Position numbers and translations under genes: made by a program. Shown piece after piece: positions 7,329-19,893 of a stretch of DNA of 64,000 bases (the first letter of the stretch is position 1; each line of letters opens with the position of its first letter). The DNA lies in NCBI RefSeq assembly GCF_010894405.1, contig NZ_JAAIYA010000005.1, forward strand, positions 186,001-250,000. Direction: 5' to 3'. The DNA is from Pyxidicoccus caerfyrddinensis (lineage in GTDB: Bacteria > Myxococcota > Myxococcia > Myxococcales > Myxococcaceae). The notes under the pieces were generated by a model. It saw nothing but the letters and a program-made list of their open reading frames with translations, was not told the DNA's origin and did no database searches.

Positions 7329-9146
7329 TCAGATGGGCTTCGACTCCGGCCAGACGCGTGTCACGCCGGTGGGATTCTGCTGGTACAGCTCGGTGAGGCG
7401 GGCCTTCACCTCGTCCACGGTGCCGACGACGACGTAGGTGCGCGTGGCGATGTCCTGCGGCACGTTGCTGCCCATCCCGAAGGTGACGCCCATCTTGCTG
7501 GCGTTGTACCGCGTGTCTCCGCCGGTGTTGGCGAAGTCGAACTGGTGGAAGCGGTACTGCAGGTCCGTGCGCGCCTCGTCCGGAGACCAGATGGCCATGG
7601 CGTGCTTGCCGTCCGGCGTGGAGACGATGAGCGGTACGTTGCCGGCCTCGTCCTTGAAGCCGTTGGCGTTCGGGTCATTCGGGTCCAGCTCCGAGTGGAC
7701 GCGTCCGTACTCGCGCGACTCGCCGGTGGCCGGGTCGAAGCGGTGGTGGTGGTCGAACTCGGCCGGGAGGTACGTGGTGGGCGCCTCCACGTAGATGCTG
7801 TCGTGCGGCTCGGCCAGGTGGATGTGGCTGTCGTACTGGATGACGTTGGAGTGCCCGCCCACGCCGGCCGTCACCGTCTTGGACAGTATGTCCTCGGACA
7901 CCTCGGTGGTGTTTTTCGCGACGCGCGCGTCGGGGCCGTTGTAGCCACCGGCGGCCTCGCCGGGCTCCAGCCAGTAGGCGGGCTTGACGGCGGTGGTGAC
8001 GCTGCCGTCCTTCACGCTCACGCCCTGCACCTGGGTGGTGGACGTGGGGCCGTCGGCGTCCCGGTTGTTGCCGGCCTCGGTGGGCATCAGCGTCTCGCCG
8101 CTGCCGTCCAGCGAGTACGCCACCTGCATCTGCCGGCCATGGTCGATGTTGTTGATGAACTCCTTGCCGTCGTAGACGAGGCTGTTGATGGCGCCGCCGT
8201 ACTGGTCGGCCGTGCCGAGCTGCACCGTCTCGTTGCCGAAGGACGTGTCCCCCTTCCCCGCGCCGTGGACACCGTACGGGCCCGTCGGCTTCTGGGGACC
8301 GCCGGGGCCGCCCACGCCGCCGGCGTCCATCTTCCCGTCGGGCCACGCGGTACCCAGGCGCTTGCCGTCGAGGCCGAAGGCCTGCACCTTGCCGCCCAGG
8401 TCCACGAGGTAGCCGTTCTGGAACTTCTGGAAGGGGACCTGGGCCAGGTCCTTCACCAGCGGGTCGTCCAGGAAGGGCGCGCCCGTGCGCCGCGCGTCCT
8501 CACGGCCCGAGTCGGGGAAGCCCAGCACCGAGTTGGTGCCCAGCTTGTCGCTGGTGAAGGCCGGGTCCGAGTACGCCTTGCAGATGTCGCCGTACACCTC
8601 GAAGCAGACCCACTGCTTGGAGTCTTCCGGGTTCAGCTGCCCCGACTCTGGCCGGCAGAAGGTGTAGAGCTGCATCTGCCGGTCGGCGCTGCTGGGGAAG
8701 TCCTGGAAGAAGGCGGGGACGTTCTCGTTGCCGGGCACGTTGGAGCGGCCGGCGACGAAGACGTCGCTGCTCTTGCCTCCATGCATCAGCGCGTTGGCGG
8801 CGTCGTCCGGGAGTTGGGTGCCCTTCTTCCAGTTGAGGTCGGTGACGGCGTTCGTCTTGAACTGGTTGCAGTAGTCCTGCCACTGCCGCGCGCCCGCGTC
8901 ACGCTGCTCCTGGGTTGCGTCCGGAGGCAGGGGCGGAGGGGGCGGCCGTGCCGGGGGCGCGGCGGGCTCGGAGAAGGCGCGCACCGGGGTGCCGGACTCG
9001 AAGCGGCTCTGGGAGAACAGGTCCACCCGCTCGCGCGGGGGCGCCTCGGGCTCCTGTCGGGAGCTGGGCTCCGGCGCTGGAGAGGACTGCTGCGTCGACG
9101 AGATGCGCGGGCTGCTCTGGCCTGAAAAACGAGAAACGCCGTCCAT
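7329..9146 (-). CDS. Large uncharacterised protein with LGFP-like segment
   Basis: 605 residues with no recognised enzyme signature. Residues 1-80 are Ser/Pro/Glu-rich and disordered, with no signal peptide, so export, if any, is not Sec-dependent. Around residues 200-260 a segment with LGTNSVLGFPDSG and NGYLVDLGGKVQAFG resembles LGFP repeats, which bind cell-wall or surface glycans in other bacteria. The remaining 350 residues are Gly/Asp/Thr-rich with a beta-sandwich or carbohydrate-active-enzyme look (HHHRFDPATGESREYGRVH, QYRFHQFDF). It may be a surface or glycan-acting protein, but this is only inference. The disordered N-terminus with polyproline resembles other myxobacterial secreted enzymes. 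Confidence 0.6.
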   Translation of the reverse strand: MDGVSRFSGQSSPRISSTQQSSPAPEPSSRQEPEAPPRERVDLFSQSRFESGTPVRAFSEPAAPPARPPPPPLPPDATQEQRDAGARQWQDYCNQFKTNAVTDLNWKKGTQLPDDAANALMHGGKSSDVFVAGRSNVPGNENVPAFFQDFPSSADRQMQLYTFCRPESGQLNPEDSKQWVCFEVYGDICKAYSDPAFTSDKLGTNSVLGFPDSGREDARRTGAPFLDDPLVKDLAQVPFQKFQNGYLVDLGGKVQAFGLDGKRLGTAWPDGKMDAGGVGGPGGPQKPTGPYGVHGAGKGDTSFGNETVQLGTADQYGGAINSLVYDGKEFINNIDHGRQMQVAYSLDGSGETLMPTEAGNNRDADGPTSTTQVQGVSVKDGSVTTAVKPAYWLEPGEAAGGYNGPDARVAKNTTEVSEDILSKTVTAGVGGHSNVIQYDSHIHLAEPHDSIYVEAPTTYLPAEFDHHHRFDPATGESREYGRVHSELDPNDPNANGFKDEAGNVPLIVSTPDGKHAMAIWSPDEARTDLQYRFHQFDFANTGGDTRYNASKMGVTFGMGSNVPQDIATRTYVVVGTVDEVKARLTELYQQNPTGVTRVWPESKPI

Positions 9147-9234
9147 GATGAATCCCCCCTCGGTGGCGCCTGGGCGCCAGACCTACACGGGGATTATCGC
9201 GAGCCATGGGGCGCGGGTTGCGCCGGCCCCGTCC

Positions 9235-9693
9235 TCAGGGTTCGGCGAGCAGGAACAGCGCGTGGGCGCTGGCGATGGGGCGGGTGCGGTCATCCTGCCA
9301 GGCCTCGACGCGCACGTTGGCGACGCGCCGGCCCTGGCGCGTAATCAGCGCCTTGGCGAAGGTGTCCTGCGGCTTGCCCGAGCGCAGGAAGTCCACGGTG
9401 AGCGAGATGACCTTGGGCACGCGCTCGGTGTCCGTCTGGAGGAGCAGCTCGAAGACGGCGGCGGACTCCAGCAGTGCGCCCAGCGAGCCGCCGTGCAGGG
9501 CGGGGATGAGGCTGTTGCCGATGAGCCTGGGGGCATAGGCCATGCGGCAGAGCATCTCTCCGGCGAGGTTCTCCACGCCGATGCCCATGTACCGCGTGTA
9601 CGGAATCGCGTCGGTGAGCTGCCGGTACTCGCGCGTCTTGCGCACCTGTCGCACGAGGTCCGCGAGGGGAGGGGTGGGCGTCGTGTCGCTCAT
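9235..9693 (-). CDS. PaaI-type hotdog thioesterase (second of pair)
   Basis: 152 residues with the PaaI/YbgC hotdog fold: the helix motif LHGGSLGALLESAAVF carries HGG plus the acidic residue that activates water, and SLTVDFLRSG is the following strand. Such enzymes hydrolyse acyl-CoA thioesters. Its start is 7 nt past the stop of an upstream hotdog gene, so the two are one operon and may form a heteromer or have split substrate preference. The substrate chain length cannot be read from sequence. Confidence 0.87.
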   Translation of the reverse strand: MSDTTPTPPLADLVRQVRKTREYRQLTDAIPYTRYMGIGVENLAGEMLCRMAYAPRLIGNSLIPALHGGSLGALLESAAVFELLLQTDTERVPKVISLTVDFLRSGKPQDTFAKALITRQGRRVANVRVEAWQDDRTRPIASAHALFLLAEP

Positions 9694-9700
9694 GGGGCTC

Positions 9701-10150
9701 TCACTCCTCCAGCTTCATGAAGGTGCCCTGCGATGAGGCCACCGGATTGCTCTTGTCACCCTGGTGCACGAGCGCGCGGACGAAGGCCACCTGCCGCGTC
9801 ATGCGGTAGCACTCGGCCACGCAGGTGAGGGTGATGCCGGGGCGCGCGGGGCGAAGGTAGTCGATGCGCAGGTCCAGCGTGACGAGCGGCGCGAAGCGTC
9901 CCAGCTTCAAGAACACGGAGGAGCCGCAGGCCGCGTCGATGAGCGTCGTCACCGCGCCGCCGGCGAGCACGCCCGTCTCCGGGTTGCCGACGAGGAAGTC
10001 CGCGTAGGGCAGCTCGACGATGGCCTCGGCGGGTCCGATGTCCACCAGCTTCAGGCCGAGCGCGTGGTTGTGCGGAACGACGTCGGTGTAGAACACCGAG
10101 CAGCGCTCCAGCCGCGCGGCCTTGTCTTCGGGAAGCGTGAAGTCCGACAT
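9701..10150 (-). CDS. PaaI-type hotdog thioesterase (first of pair)
   Basis: 149 residues, again a hotdog acyl-CoA thioesterase: VLAGGAVTTLIDAACGSSV is the active-site helix, with AGG in place of HGG and Asp as the acid, and TLDLRIDYLRPA is the diagnostic strand. It is a diverged paralogue of the downstream gene rather than a close copy. The ATG at 10150 is preferred because upstream residues look random. The pair lies apart from the acyl-CoA carboxylase locus 11 kb away, so a link to that pathway is only possible. Confidence 0.87.
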   Translation of the reverse strand: MSDFTLPEDKAARLERCSVFYTDVVPHNHALGLKLVDIGPAEAIVELPYADFLVGNPETGVLAGGAVTTLIDAACGSSVFLKLGRFAPLVTLDLRIDYLRPARPGITLTCVAECYRMTRQVAFVRALVHQGDKSNPVASSQGTFMKLEE

Positions 10151-10300
10151 GCAGATGCGGATAACAGAATCACCGGCGCGTGGCGCGCGGCGTTTCAGCG
10201 GACGGCTGACGGTGGACGCCCGCGGGCCCGCGAGTGTCCACCCGTCCCACACGGCCCGTGCCGCGCGCTTCGCTCACCGTCCGCGAGGCGCCCGGCTGCC

Positions 10301-11296
10301 CTACGCCGCGACCGGTGGTGAAGCTCCGAGCTCTCGCCACGCCTCCGCAAGCGACTCGCCGATGGCGCCCATCACCGACTCATCCGACCAGTAGAAGGGG
10401 TGCACCAGCGGCGTCCACGAGAACAGCGGCCCGGCGAGGCGCACGGGGCGGTCCTCCACGGACTCACGGTACGCGTCACTCAGCGGCTGCAGCGGCCAGG
10501 CGAAGACGTCATCGTCGTCATGGAAGTTGAGCCACTCGCCGCCGAGGCCCGGGTGGTAGCGCACCAATTCCGGCGCGGGCACCTGGACGGGGCGGTCCAG
10601 CTCCGTGTGCCGGTAGCGCAGGCTCCACAGCGCCATGGGCGTGCCCAGCGTGTAGAAGCGGCTGAGCGTCTCGCCGCGCTCCAGCGGTGAGTCGCCCTGC
10701 GCCGCGCGGATGGACGTCTCGATGATGTCGCGTCCCGTCTGCCGGTGCGTCTGCAAGTCGTAGAAGTAGTTGCTCGCGATGACGCCGCCCAGGCTGTGCG
10801 AGATGACGCACAGGGGCGCGGTGTCGCCGGCCCGCGCGCGCAGCCGGCCGAGCGCCTCGGCCACCTTGCGGTGGATGCCGGTGTACACGTCCGGGTCCGC
10901 GGGGTTGCTCTGGTAGGCGATGATGTCGCCCACGAAGTGGACGATGAGCCAGCGCAGGCCGGGGTAGCGCAGGTCCATGCCGCGAAGGGACGGCTTCATC
11001 ATGCGCAGCATCAGCGGCACCAGCGCGGACTCGCGGCCCTGATTGACGCTGCGCACGCCGTCGTAGAGGGACTTCCAGTAGTCCTCCGCGTCGGGCGGGG
11101 CATGCCGGGCGAGGAAGTCCTTCTCCGCGCCCTCCAGCACCGAGGCCCAGTTCACGGTCTCCACCTCGAGTGTGTCCGCGGCGGCGGTGCCGGCCTGCGC
11201 GGCGAACTGCTCGCGCAGCCGGCGCAGGGCGGTGTCGAAGAGACCCGGGTCGTCCACCTCGATGCCGTGGATGATGAGGACGGCGAGCTTCTTCAT
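10301..11296 (-). CDS. Alpha/beta-hydrolase, lipase/esterase-like
   Basis: 331 residues. The N-terminal strand KLAVLIIHGIE gives an oxyanion-type HG, the nucleophile elbow is SHSLGG (about residue 170, VISHSLGGVIASNYF), acidic residues follow in LNFHDDDDVFAWP, and a late histidine (LVHPFYWSD) is a fitting catalytic base. No signal peptide, so cytoplasmic. The family resembles PGAP1-like or DUF676 lipases. Substrate unknown. It is divergent from the large amidohydrolase gene with about 280 bp between them, and single-gene. Confidence 0.8.
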   Translation of the reverse strand: MKKLAVLIIHGIEVDDPGLFDTALRRLREQFAAQAGTAAADTLEVETVNWASVLEGAEKDFLARHAPPDAEDYWKSLYDGVRSVNQGRESALVPLMLRMMKPSLRGMDLRYPGLRWLIVHFVGDIIAYQSNPADPDVYTGIHRKVAEALGRLRARAGDTAPLCVISHSLGGVIASNYFYDLQTHRQTGRDIIETSIRAAQGDSPLERGETLSRFYTLGTPMALWSLRYRHTELDRPVQVPAPELVRYHPGLGGEWLNFHDDDDVFAWPLQPLSDAYRESVEDRPVRLAGPLFSWTPLVHPFYWSDESVMGAIGESLAEAWRELGASPPVAA

Positions 11297-11573
11297 GGCC
11301 GGTCCTCCTGGCCAGGGCGCGGGCCGGTGGCCCGGACGGTGCTACGCGGCGGCATGGTGTTCCCCCCTCGGTGCGGTGGTGCTCGGCGGATGGGCGTGGG
11401 TGGCGGATCAGCGCCTGTGACAGGCGGGCCGTCCGCCGCTTCACCCGAGGCGCACCTTACACCGCCAGGAACACGCCCGCCTGCCAGCCTGTTCACGGCC
11501 CGCAACCTCCGGCCCCACGGGGCCGGGTAGTCTCCCCCACCCGACACACCCCGCCCTGTCACGAGGACTCCCG

Positions 11574-14990
<3,417 letters not shown>

Positions 14991-15006
14991 GCACAGTGTA
15001 AGGCGA

Positions 15007-15038
15007 GGGGCCTCCTGGCGTGGGTGTCAGGAGGTCCC
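15007..15038 (+). terminator. Hairpin after amidohydrolase gene
   Basis: GGGGCCTCCTG (15007-15017) pairs with CAGGAGGTCCC (15028-15038): 11 bp with one G-U and a 10-nt loop. It lies 17 nt after the stop codon. A diverged copy of the same hairpin follows the next gene. Confidence 0.55.
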
Positions 15039-15070
15039 GTGCGCAGCATCCTGGCGAGGAGAGGTTCCCC

Positions 15071-15619
15071 ATGAGAGGTCTACTCCTCGCCGCGGCCATG
15101 GTGCTCTTCAGTTGCGTGCGCAGCCAGAGTTGGCGTCCGGCCCCCATCGAGGAAGACACGTCCATCGTCTTCCCCAACTTCTCCGAGCGCGAGGCCATGC
15201 AGGCCGGCGCGGGGGGCCAGCCATACGAGCTGGACGGTGCGGTGCTTCGGGCCCTCGCGATTGCGGCCGATGACTTCCAGCCACCTGACTCCAGAGGGCG
15301 GTCATGCTGGAACCGGCAGGAGTCGTATCGCTACCGATTCATCAAGCAGGGCGACATCATCTTCGTGGAAATCAGCGCCGACTCCGACGCCTGCAAGCCC
15401 GGGCCCCGGATGCTGGATGGCGGAGTGAAATACGCCATCAGCTCCGACGGTCGCGTTCTTCAGCGTCTCTTCGATGGCGAGCCTGAAGCGCTCCCCGCTC
15501 CCGAAGTAACGGATGCTGGGCTGCCGAAGACTCCGTCCGACCCGGCCATTCCCTTGGGTGACACCACGTGGGGCGAGCCGCAGCCGCTTCCCCCGCAGTG
15601 GCTGGATGGCGGCATGTGA
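15071..15619 (+). CDS. Small lipoprotein, paralogue of the gene at 49320
   Basis: 182 residues. The signal peptide ends in a lipobox (MVLFSC, Cys15). The body shares clear blocks with the lipoprotein at 49320: SIVFPNF versus SIVFPEF, YELDGAVLRALAIAADDF versus SELDGVTLQAIRIAADDF, HRYR/SYRYRFIKQGDIIFVEI versus VIRREDIIFVRI, and YAISSDGRVLQRLFDGEP versus YAIRADGRILRRVFDGEP. Both end in a Pro-rich tail with TWGEP. The family is not one I can name; it looks lineage-specific to myxobacteria. A GGAGAGG 6 nt before the ATG fixes the start. It sits between two diverged copies of the neighbouring gene's 3' end, suggesting it arrived by segmental duplication. Confidence 0.8.
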   Translation: MRGLLLAAAMVLFSCVRSQSWRPAPIEEDTSIVFPNFSEREAMQAGAGGQPYELDGAVLRALAIAADDFQPPDSRGRSCWNRQESYRYRFIKQGDIIFVEISADSDACKPGPRMLDGGVKYAISSDGRVLQRLFDGEPEALPAPEVTDAGLPKTPSDPAIPLGDTTWGEPQPLPPQWLDGGM

Positions 15620-15630
15620 AGACTGGGCCT

Positions 15631-15720
15631 GAAAGCCACGGTGCACAGGGTTACTCACGAGTGCGATTGCTTCGGGCGCGAGGAGTGGGGCTTCCTGGCG
15701 CGTGCGTCAGGAAGTCTGCT
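15631..15720 (+). repeat. Direct repeat copy B: relic of an amidohydrolase 3' end plus hairpin
   Basis: Read in the frame matching copy A, this noncoding segment would give LKATVHRVTHECDC, against PKATAHTVTHECD and stop at the real end of the amidohydrolase. The following hairpin is also shared. Its right end overlaps the last codons of the small minus-strand gene at 15707. Confidence 0.6.
15688..15717. terminator. Hairpin between convergent genes
   Basis: GGGCTTCCTG (15688-15697) pairs with CAGGAAGTCT (15708-15717) with two G-U pairs and a 10-nt loop. It is placed to serve both the lipoprotein gene and the convergent small gene, whose stop codon lies in the right arm. Confidence 0.4.
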
Positions 15721-15913
15721 CGTCTTCGTGCTCCTCCTTGGGTCGTAGCGCCTCGTACAGCTCGGTCATGCGCTGGAGTTGCTCGAGACGCTCTGTCGGG
15801 CTGAGCCGGAGGTTCTCCTCCAGGAGGGAGACGTCGACGCCGGCCTCGATGGCCGCGTCCCAATCAGGCCCATGGCTCGGATAGGCCCTTCGCAGCGCCT
15901 CGCGCATGTCCAT
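15707..15913 (-). CDS. Small antitoxin-like protein, orphan
   Basis: 68 residues, strongly acidic at the C-terminus (EEHEDEQTS). The middle, VDVSLLEENLRLSPTERLE, followed by QLQRMTELYEALRP, is a pattern I associate with short proteins encoded next to nucleotidyltransferase-type partners in proteobacteria and myxobacteria, where they behave as antitoxin-like partners. No such partner lies beside it here. It is divergent from the macro-domain gene with only 25 nt between starts, so the two promoters overlap. The composition is protein-like and unlike antisense noise, which is why it is kept. Confidence 0.6.
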   Translation of the reverse strand: MDMREALRRAYPSHGPDWDAAIEAGVDVSLLEENLRLSPTERLEQLQRMTELYEALRPKEEHEDEQTS

Positions 15914-15938
15914 GCGCCAATGCTAGAGACTCGCGTCC

Positions 15939-16406
<468 letters not shown>

Positions 16407-16464
16407 TCCGCGCCCGCGAAATCACGTATGCTTTCGGAAGCGGCCGGCAGCCTCGGAGTCCTTC

Positions 16465-16998
16465 GTGTTGAGCCCCCATTCATCCCCCGCGTCACGCAAG
16501 GTGACCTCGGGTTCCCTCCCTCGTGCCCTCACGGTGTGCCTCGGCTGGCTTGCGCTGAGCTTCGGGCTCGCGGGTTGTCCCGGTGCGCCCGACGGCCCGC
16601 TCCGTCAGCTCGAGGTGGGCACGGGGATCTCCTTCACCCCTATCGAGGAGGGCAGCACGCTGGAGCTGAACTCCGGCGGCCAGGGCAGCCAGCACGTCTT
16701 CGTCTCCCTGCGCGCCTGGGAGCTCACCAACGTGAAGGCGAAGGTGAAGATGTCCCTGGAGCGCATCTCCGACGGAGAGCAGCTCTCCGCCCCCTACTCC
16801 GTCAATCTCCGCTTCGACCAGGCCATGCAGGAAGGTGAGCCGGCGAAGCTGGAAGGACTGCTGCTCGTCATCGAAGACCCGTTCGAGGCCGTGGACCGCG
16901 AGGTCCGCCTGAACGCGTCCTTCGAGAGCGATGACGGCGAGCACGGCTCCGACTCGCGCACCGGCACGCTCCAGTGGGCCGAGAACACGTTCCCGTAG
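16465..16998 (+). CDS. Lipoprotein of unknown function
   Basis: 177 residues from a GTG with GGAG 6 nt upstream. A long n-region with Arg/Lys precedes a hydrophobic core and lipobox LAGC (Cys38). The mature part (about 140 residues) is beta-rich, with alternating hydrophobic residues such as VKAKVKMSLERISDGE and REVRLNASFESDDG, like a small immunoglobulin-type or lipocalin-type sandwich. No named family recognised. It is 50 nt upstream of the haloperoxidase lipoprotein gene and probably co-transcribed. Confidence 0.75.
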   Translation: MLSPHSSPASRKVTSGSLPRALTVCLGWLALSFGLAGCPGAPDGPLRQLEVGTGISFTPIEEGSTLELNSGGQGSQHVFVSLRAWELTNVKAKVKMSLERISDGEQLSAPYSVNLRFDQAMQEGEPAKLEGLLLVIEDPFEAVDREVRLNASFESDDGEHGSDSRTGTLQWAENTFP

Positions 16999-17048
16999 CC
17001 CACGGCGCATTCCTTCCCATCCACTTTCGCGACACCAGGAGTCGCTCC

Positions 17049-19889
17049 ATGCCCCAGCACCTCCACACCCCCTTCCGTGGCTGGCTCCTCTCCCTCACGC
17101 TGGGCGCGCTGCTCACCGGCTGCCCGGACGAACCCGACCCCATCCCCACGCCGGACCCCATCGCCTGGGCCACCGTGACGCAGGTCCGTCCGGAGGCACT
17201 GCTCGGCATCTCCGGCCGCTCGGCCACCGACGTGTGGGCCGTGGGCGCGGACCGGGGCCGAGGGCCCGAGGTGCTTCACTTCGACGGCACCCAATGGACC
17301 GAAGTCCCCACCGGTCTGCGCGGAGACCTGTGGTGGGTGCACGCCCTCAAGGACGGCCCGGTGCTGATGTCCGGAGGTAGCGCCACCGTCCTCCGCTACG
17401 AGAATGGCGTCTTCACCCGCATGCGCACGCCGGGCCTCGCGCGCCACACCGTGTACGGCGTCTGGGGCTCCAGTCCGGAGAACCTGTACGCAGTGGGCGC
17501 CGTGTCTGACCGCAGCGGCTTCATCTGGCACTACGACGGCACGCAGTGGAGCGAAGTGCCGCTGCCGCTCGCAAACCTGCCGCGCACCGCCGACGGAGAC
17601 ATCCCCGGCTTCTTCAAGGTGTGGGGCACCGGCGGCGACGTGTACGTGGTGGGCGCGCAGGGCGTGGCGATGCGCTCGCGCGGAGGCGGCGCCTTCGCGG
17701 TGCTTCCCACCGGCACCACCAGTCGCCTCTTCACCGTGCACGGCGCGGGAGGCGTCGTCGCGGTGGTGGGCGGAGAGAACCAGGGAGAAATCCTGGAGCT
17801 GGACGAGGCCGCCGGCCGCTTCGTGAGCCGCGCCCCCGAGGGCACCCCGCTCATGCAGGGCGTGTCCCTCTCCGAGGACGGCACCGGCTGGGCCACGGGC
17901 TTCCGGGGCGAAATCTATCGGCGCTCGGCGGGGAAGTGGGCGCAGGCGGACCTCGACGCCACCGCGCCGGTGGAGTCCCTGCACGCCGCCTGGACGGACC
18001 CGGAGGGCGGAGTGTGGGTCGTGGGCGGCAACGTGCTGTCTGGCGGTCTGGATGCCGGCGCGCTGGTACACGGGGGCGCGCAGGTGGCCTTCGCACCCGA
18101 CGTGGTGACGCCGACACCGCCGGCGGTGTCGTGTCCCGAGTCCGCGGTGGACCCGCGTCCGACGGGCACCATCGCCCGTCGCTGGGATGAGCAGCTGCTG
18201 AATGCCATCCGCCGAGACATCCCGCGTCCGACGGTGCACGCGCGCAACCTGTACCACGTGTCCGCGGCCATGTGGGACGCGTGGGCCGCGTATGACGCGA
18301 CGGCGGACGGCGTCTTCCTGCGCGAGAAGCACACCGCCAGCGACGTGGCGGCCGCGCGCGCGGAGGCCCTCAGCTACGCCGCGTATCGCGTGCTCGCGCA
18401 CCGCTACACGAAGGCCACCGGCGGGCCCACCTCAGCAGCGTGCTTCCGCGCCTTCATGACGAAGCTCGGCTACGCGCCGGACGACACCGTGGCGACGGGC
18501 GACAGCCCGCGCGCCGTGGGCAATCGCATCGGCCAGGCCATCATCAGCGCGGGTGCGGGCGACGGAGCCAACGAGCAGAACGACTACAAGGACACCACGG
18601 GCTTCCAGTTCGTGAACGCGCCACTGGTGGTGGACACGCCGCTGGTGACGCTGGCGAATCCCTCGGTGTGGCAGCCGCTCAACCTGGCGGTGTCCGTCAC
18701 GCAGAACGGCATCATCACCGGCTCCGGGGTGCAGGGGTACATCGGCGCGCACTGGAGGAATGTGACGCCCTTCGCCCTGACGCGGCCGGAAGGCGGCGGG
18801 CTGTACCTGGACCCGGGCGGGCCGCCGAAGTTCGACGCGGAGGTGCGCGCGCACGTGGTGGACGTGCTGCGCAAGGAGAGCTGGCTGGGCAGTGACGAGA
18901 TGATGGACACGTCGCCCGGCTCGCTCGGCAACAACAGCCTGGGCACGAATGACGGCACCGGCCACGCGGTGAATCCCGTCACCGGCCAGCCCTATGCACA
19001 GCGGATGGTGCGGCGCGGGGACTTTGGCCGCGTGCTCGCGGAGTTCTGGGCGGACGGCCCGAAGTCGGAGACGCCGCCGGGGCACTGGAACGTGCTCGCC
19101 AACAGCATGGCGGACGCGCCCGGCTTCTCGCGGCGCCTGTTCGGCGCGGGCGCGGGATTGGACCCTCTCGAGTGGGACGTGAAGGTGTACCTCGCGCTCA
19201 ACGGCGCGGTGCACGACGCGGCCATCGTCGCGTGGGAGGTGAAGCGCGAGTTCATCGCCGCGCGGCCGCTCTCGCTCATCCGGTACATGGGGAAGCTGGG
19301 CCAGTCCACGGACCCGAGCGGCCCGGCGTACCACCCGGACGGCCTGCCGCTGGTGCCGGGGCTCATCGAGGTCATCACCGCGGAGAGCTCCGCGCCGGGC
19401 CAGCGGCACGCGCACCTGGCGCGCTTCGTGGGGCAGGTGGCGGTGCACGCATGGCGGGGCGAGCCGGGAGACCGCCGCAACGAGGTGGGTGGCTCGGCGT
19501 GGATTCGCGCGGTGGAGTGGATGCCCTACCAGCTGCGCACCTTCGTGACGCCGGCCTTCCCGGGCTTCATCTCCGGGCACAGCACCTTCAGCCGCTCCGC
19601 CGCCGAGGTGCTCACCGCGCTCACCGGCAGCGAGTACTTCCCCGGCGGATTGGGCGAGTTCGTCGCGGGCGCCAACAGCTACCTCACCTTCGAGCGCGGC
19701 CCCACCACCGACGTGCGCCTGCAGTGGGCCACCTACTACGACGCCGCGGACCAGGCGGGACAGTCGCGCCTGTGGGGCGGCATCCACATCACGCCGGATG
19801 ACTTCGTGGGCCGGAGGCTCGGCAGCAAGGTGGGCCTGTCCGCCGTGGCCCGCGCGCGGCGCTTCTTCGAGGGCACCGAGGTCCCCTGA
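17049..19889 (+). CDS. Vanadium-dependent haloperoxidase-family lipoprotein with N-terminal propeller
   Basis: 946 residues. A signal peptide ends in LLTGC. Residues about 45-360 contain repeated short blades of the form WAVGADRGRG, VYGVWGSSPENLYAVG and VWGTGGDVYVVG, a beta-propeller. The C-terminal 550 residues carry the complete vanadate/acid-phosphatase signature: Kx6RP (Lys732, Arg739-Pro740), SGH (842-844, with Ile in place of the usual Pro before it) and SRx5Hx3D (Ser906, Arg907, His913, Asp917). It may oxidise halides with hydrogen peroxide or act as a phosphatase; sequence alone does not decide. The start is set by AGGAG 8 nt before ATG. Confidence 0.9.
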   Translation: MPQHLHTPFRGWLLSLTLGALLTGCPDEPDPIPTPDPIAWATVTQVRPEALLGISGRSATDVWAVGADRGRGPEVLHFDGTQWTEVPTGLRGDLWWVHALKDGPVLMSGGSATVLRYENGVFTRMRTPGLARHTVYGVWGSSPENLYAVGAVSDRSGFIWHYDGTQWSEVPLPLANLPRTADGDIPGFFKVWGTGGDVYVVGAQGVAMRSRGGGAFAVLPTGTTSRLFTVHGAGGVVAVVGGENQGEILELDEAAGRFVSRAPEGTPLMQGVSLSEDGTGWATGFRGEIYRRSAGKWAQADLDATAPVESLHAAWTDPEGGVWVVGGNVLSGGLDAGALVHGGAQVAFAPDVVTPTPPAVSCPESAVDPRPTGTIARRWDEQLLNAIRRDIPRPTVHARNLYHVSAAMWDAWAAYDATADGVFLREKHTASDVAAARAEALSYAAYRVLAHRYTKATGGPTSAACFRAFMTKLGYAPDDTVATGDSPRAVGNRIGQAIISAGAGDGANEQNDYKDTTGFQFVNAPLVVDTPLVTLANPSVWQPLNLAVSVTQNGIITGSGVQGYIGAHWRNVTPFALTRPEGGGLYLDPGGPPKFDAEVRAHVVDVLRKESWLGSDEMMDTSPGSLGNNSLGTNDGTGHAVNPVTGQPYAQRMVRRGDFGRVLAEFWADGPKSETPPGHWNVLANSMADAPGFSRRLFGAGAGLDPLEWDVKVYLALNGAVHDAAIVAWEVKREFIAARPLSLIRYMGKLGQSTDPSGPAYHPDGLPLVPGLIEVITAESSAPGQRHAHLARFVGQVAVHAWRGEPGDRRNEVGGSAWIRAVEWMPYQLRTFVTPAFPGFISGHSTFSRSAAEVLTALTGSEYFPGGLGEFVAGANSYLTFERGPTTDVRLQWATYYDAADQAGQSRLWGGIHITPDDFVGRRLGSKVGLSAVARARRFFEGTEVP

Positions 19890-19893
19890 GGCC

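Noticed and set aside
6459..9125. 888-codon plus-strand frame across the DUF4142 and LGFP-like genes
   Set aside because: It spans two separate real genes and the gap between them, with Val/Arg/His/Gly-rich noise.
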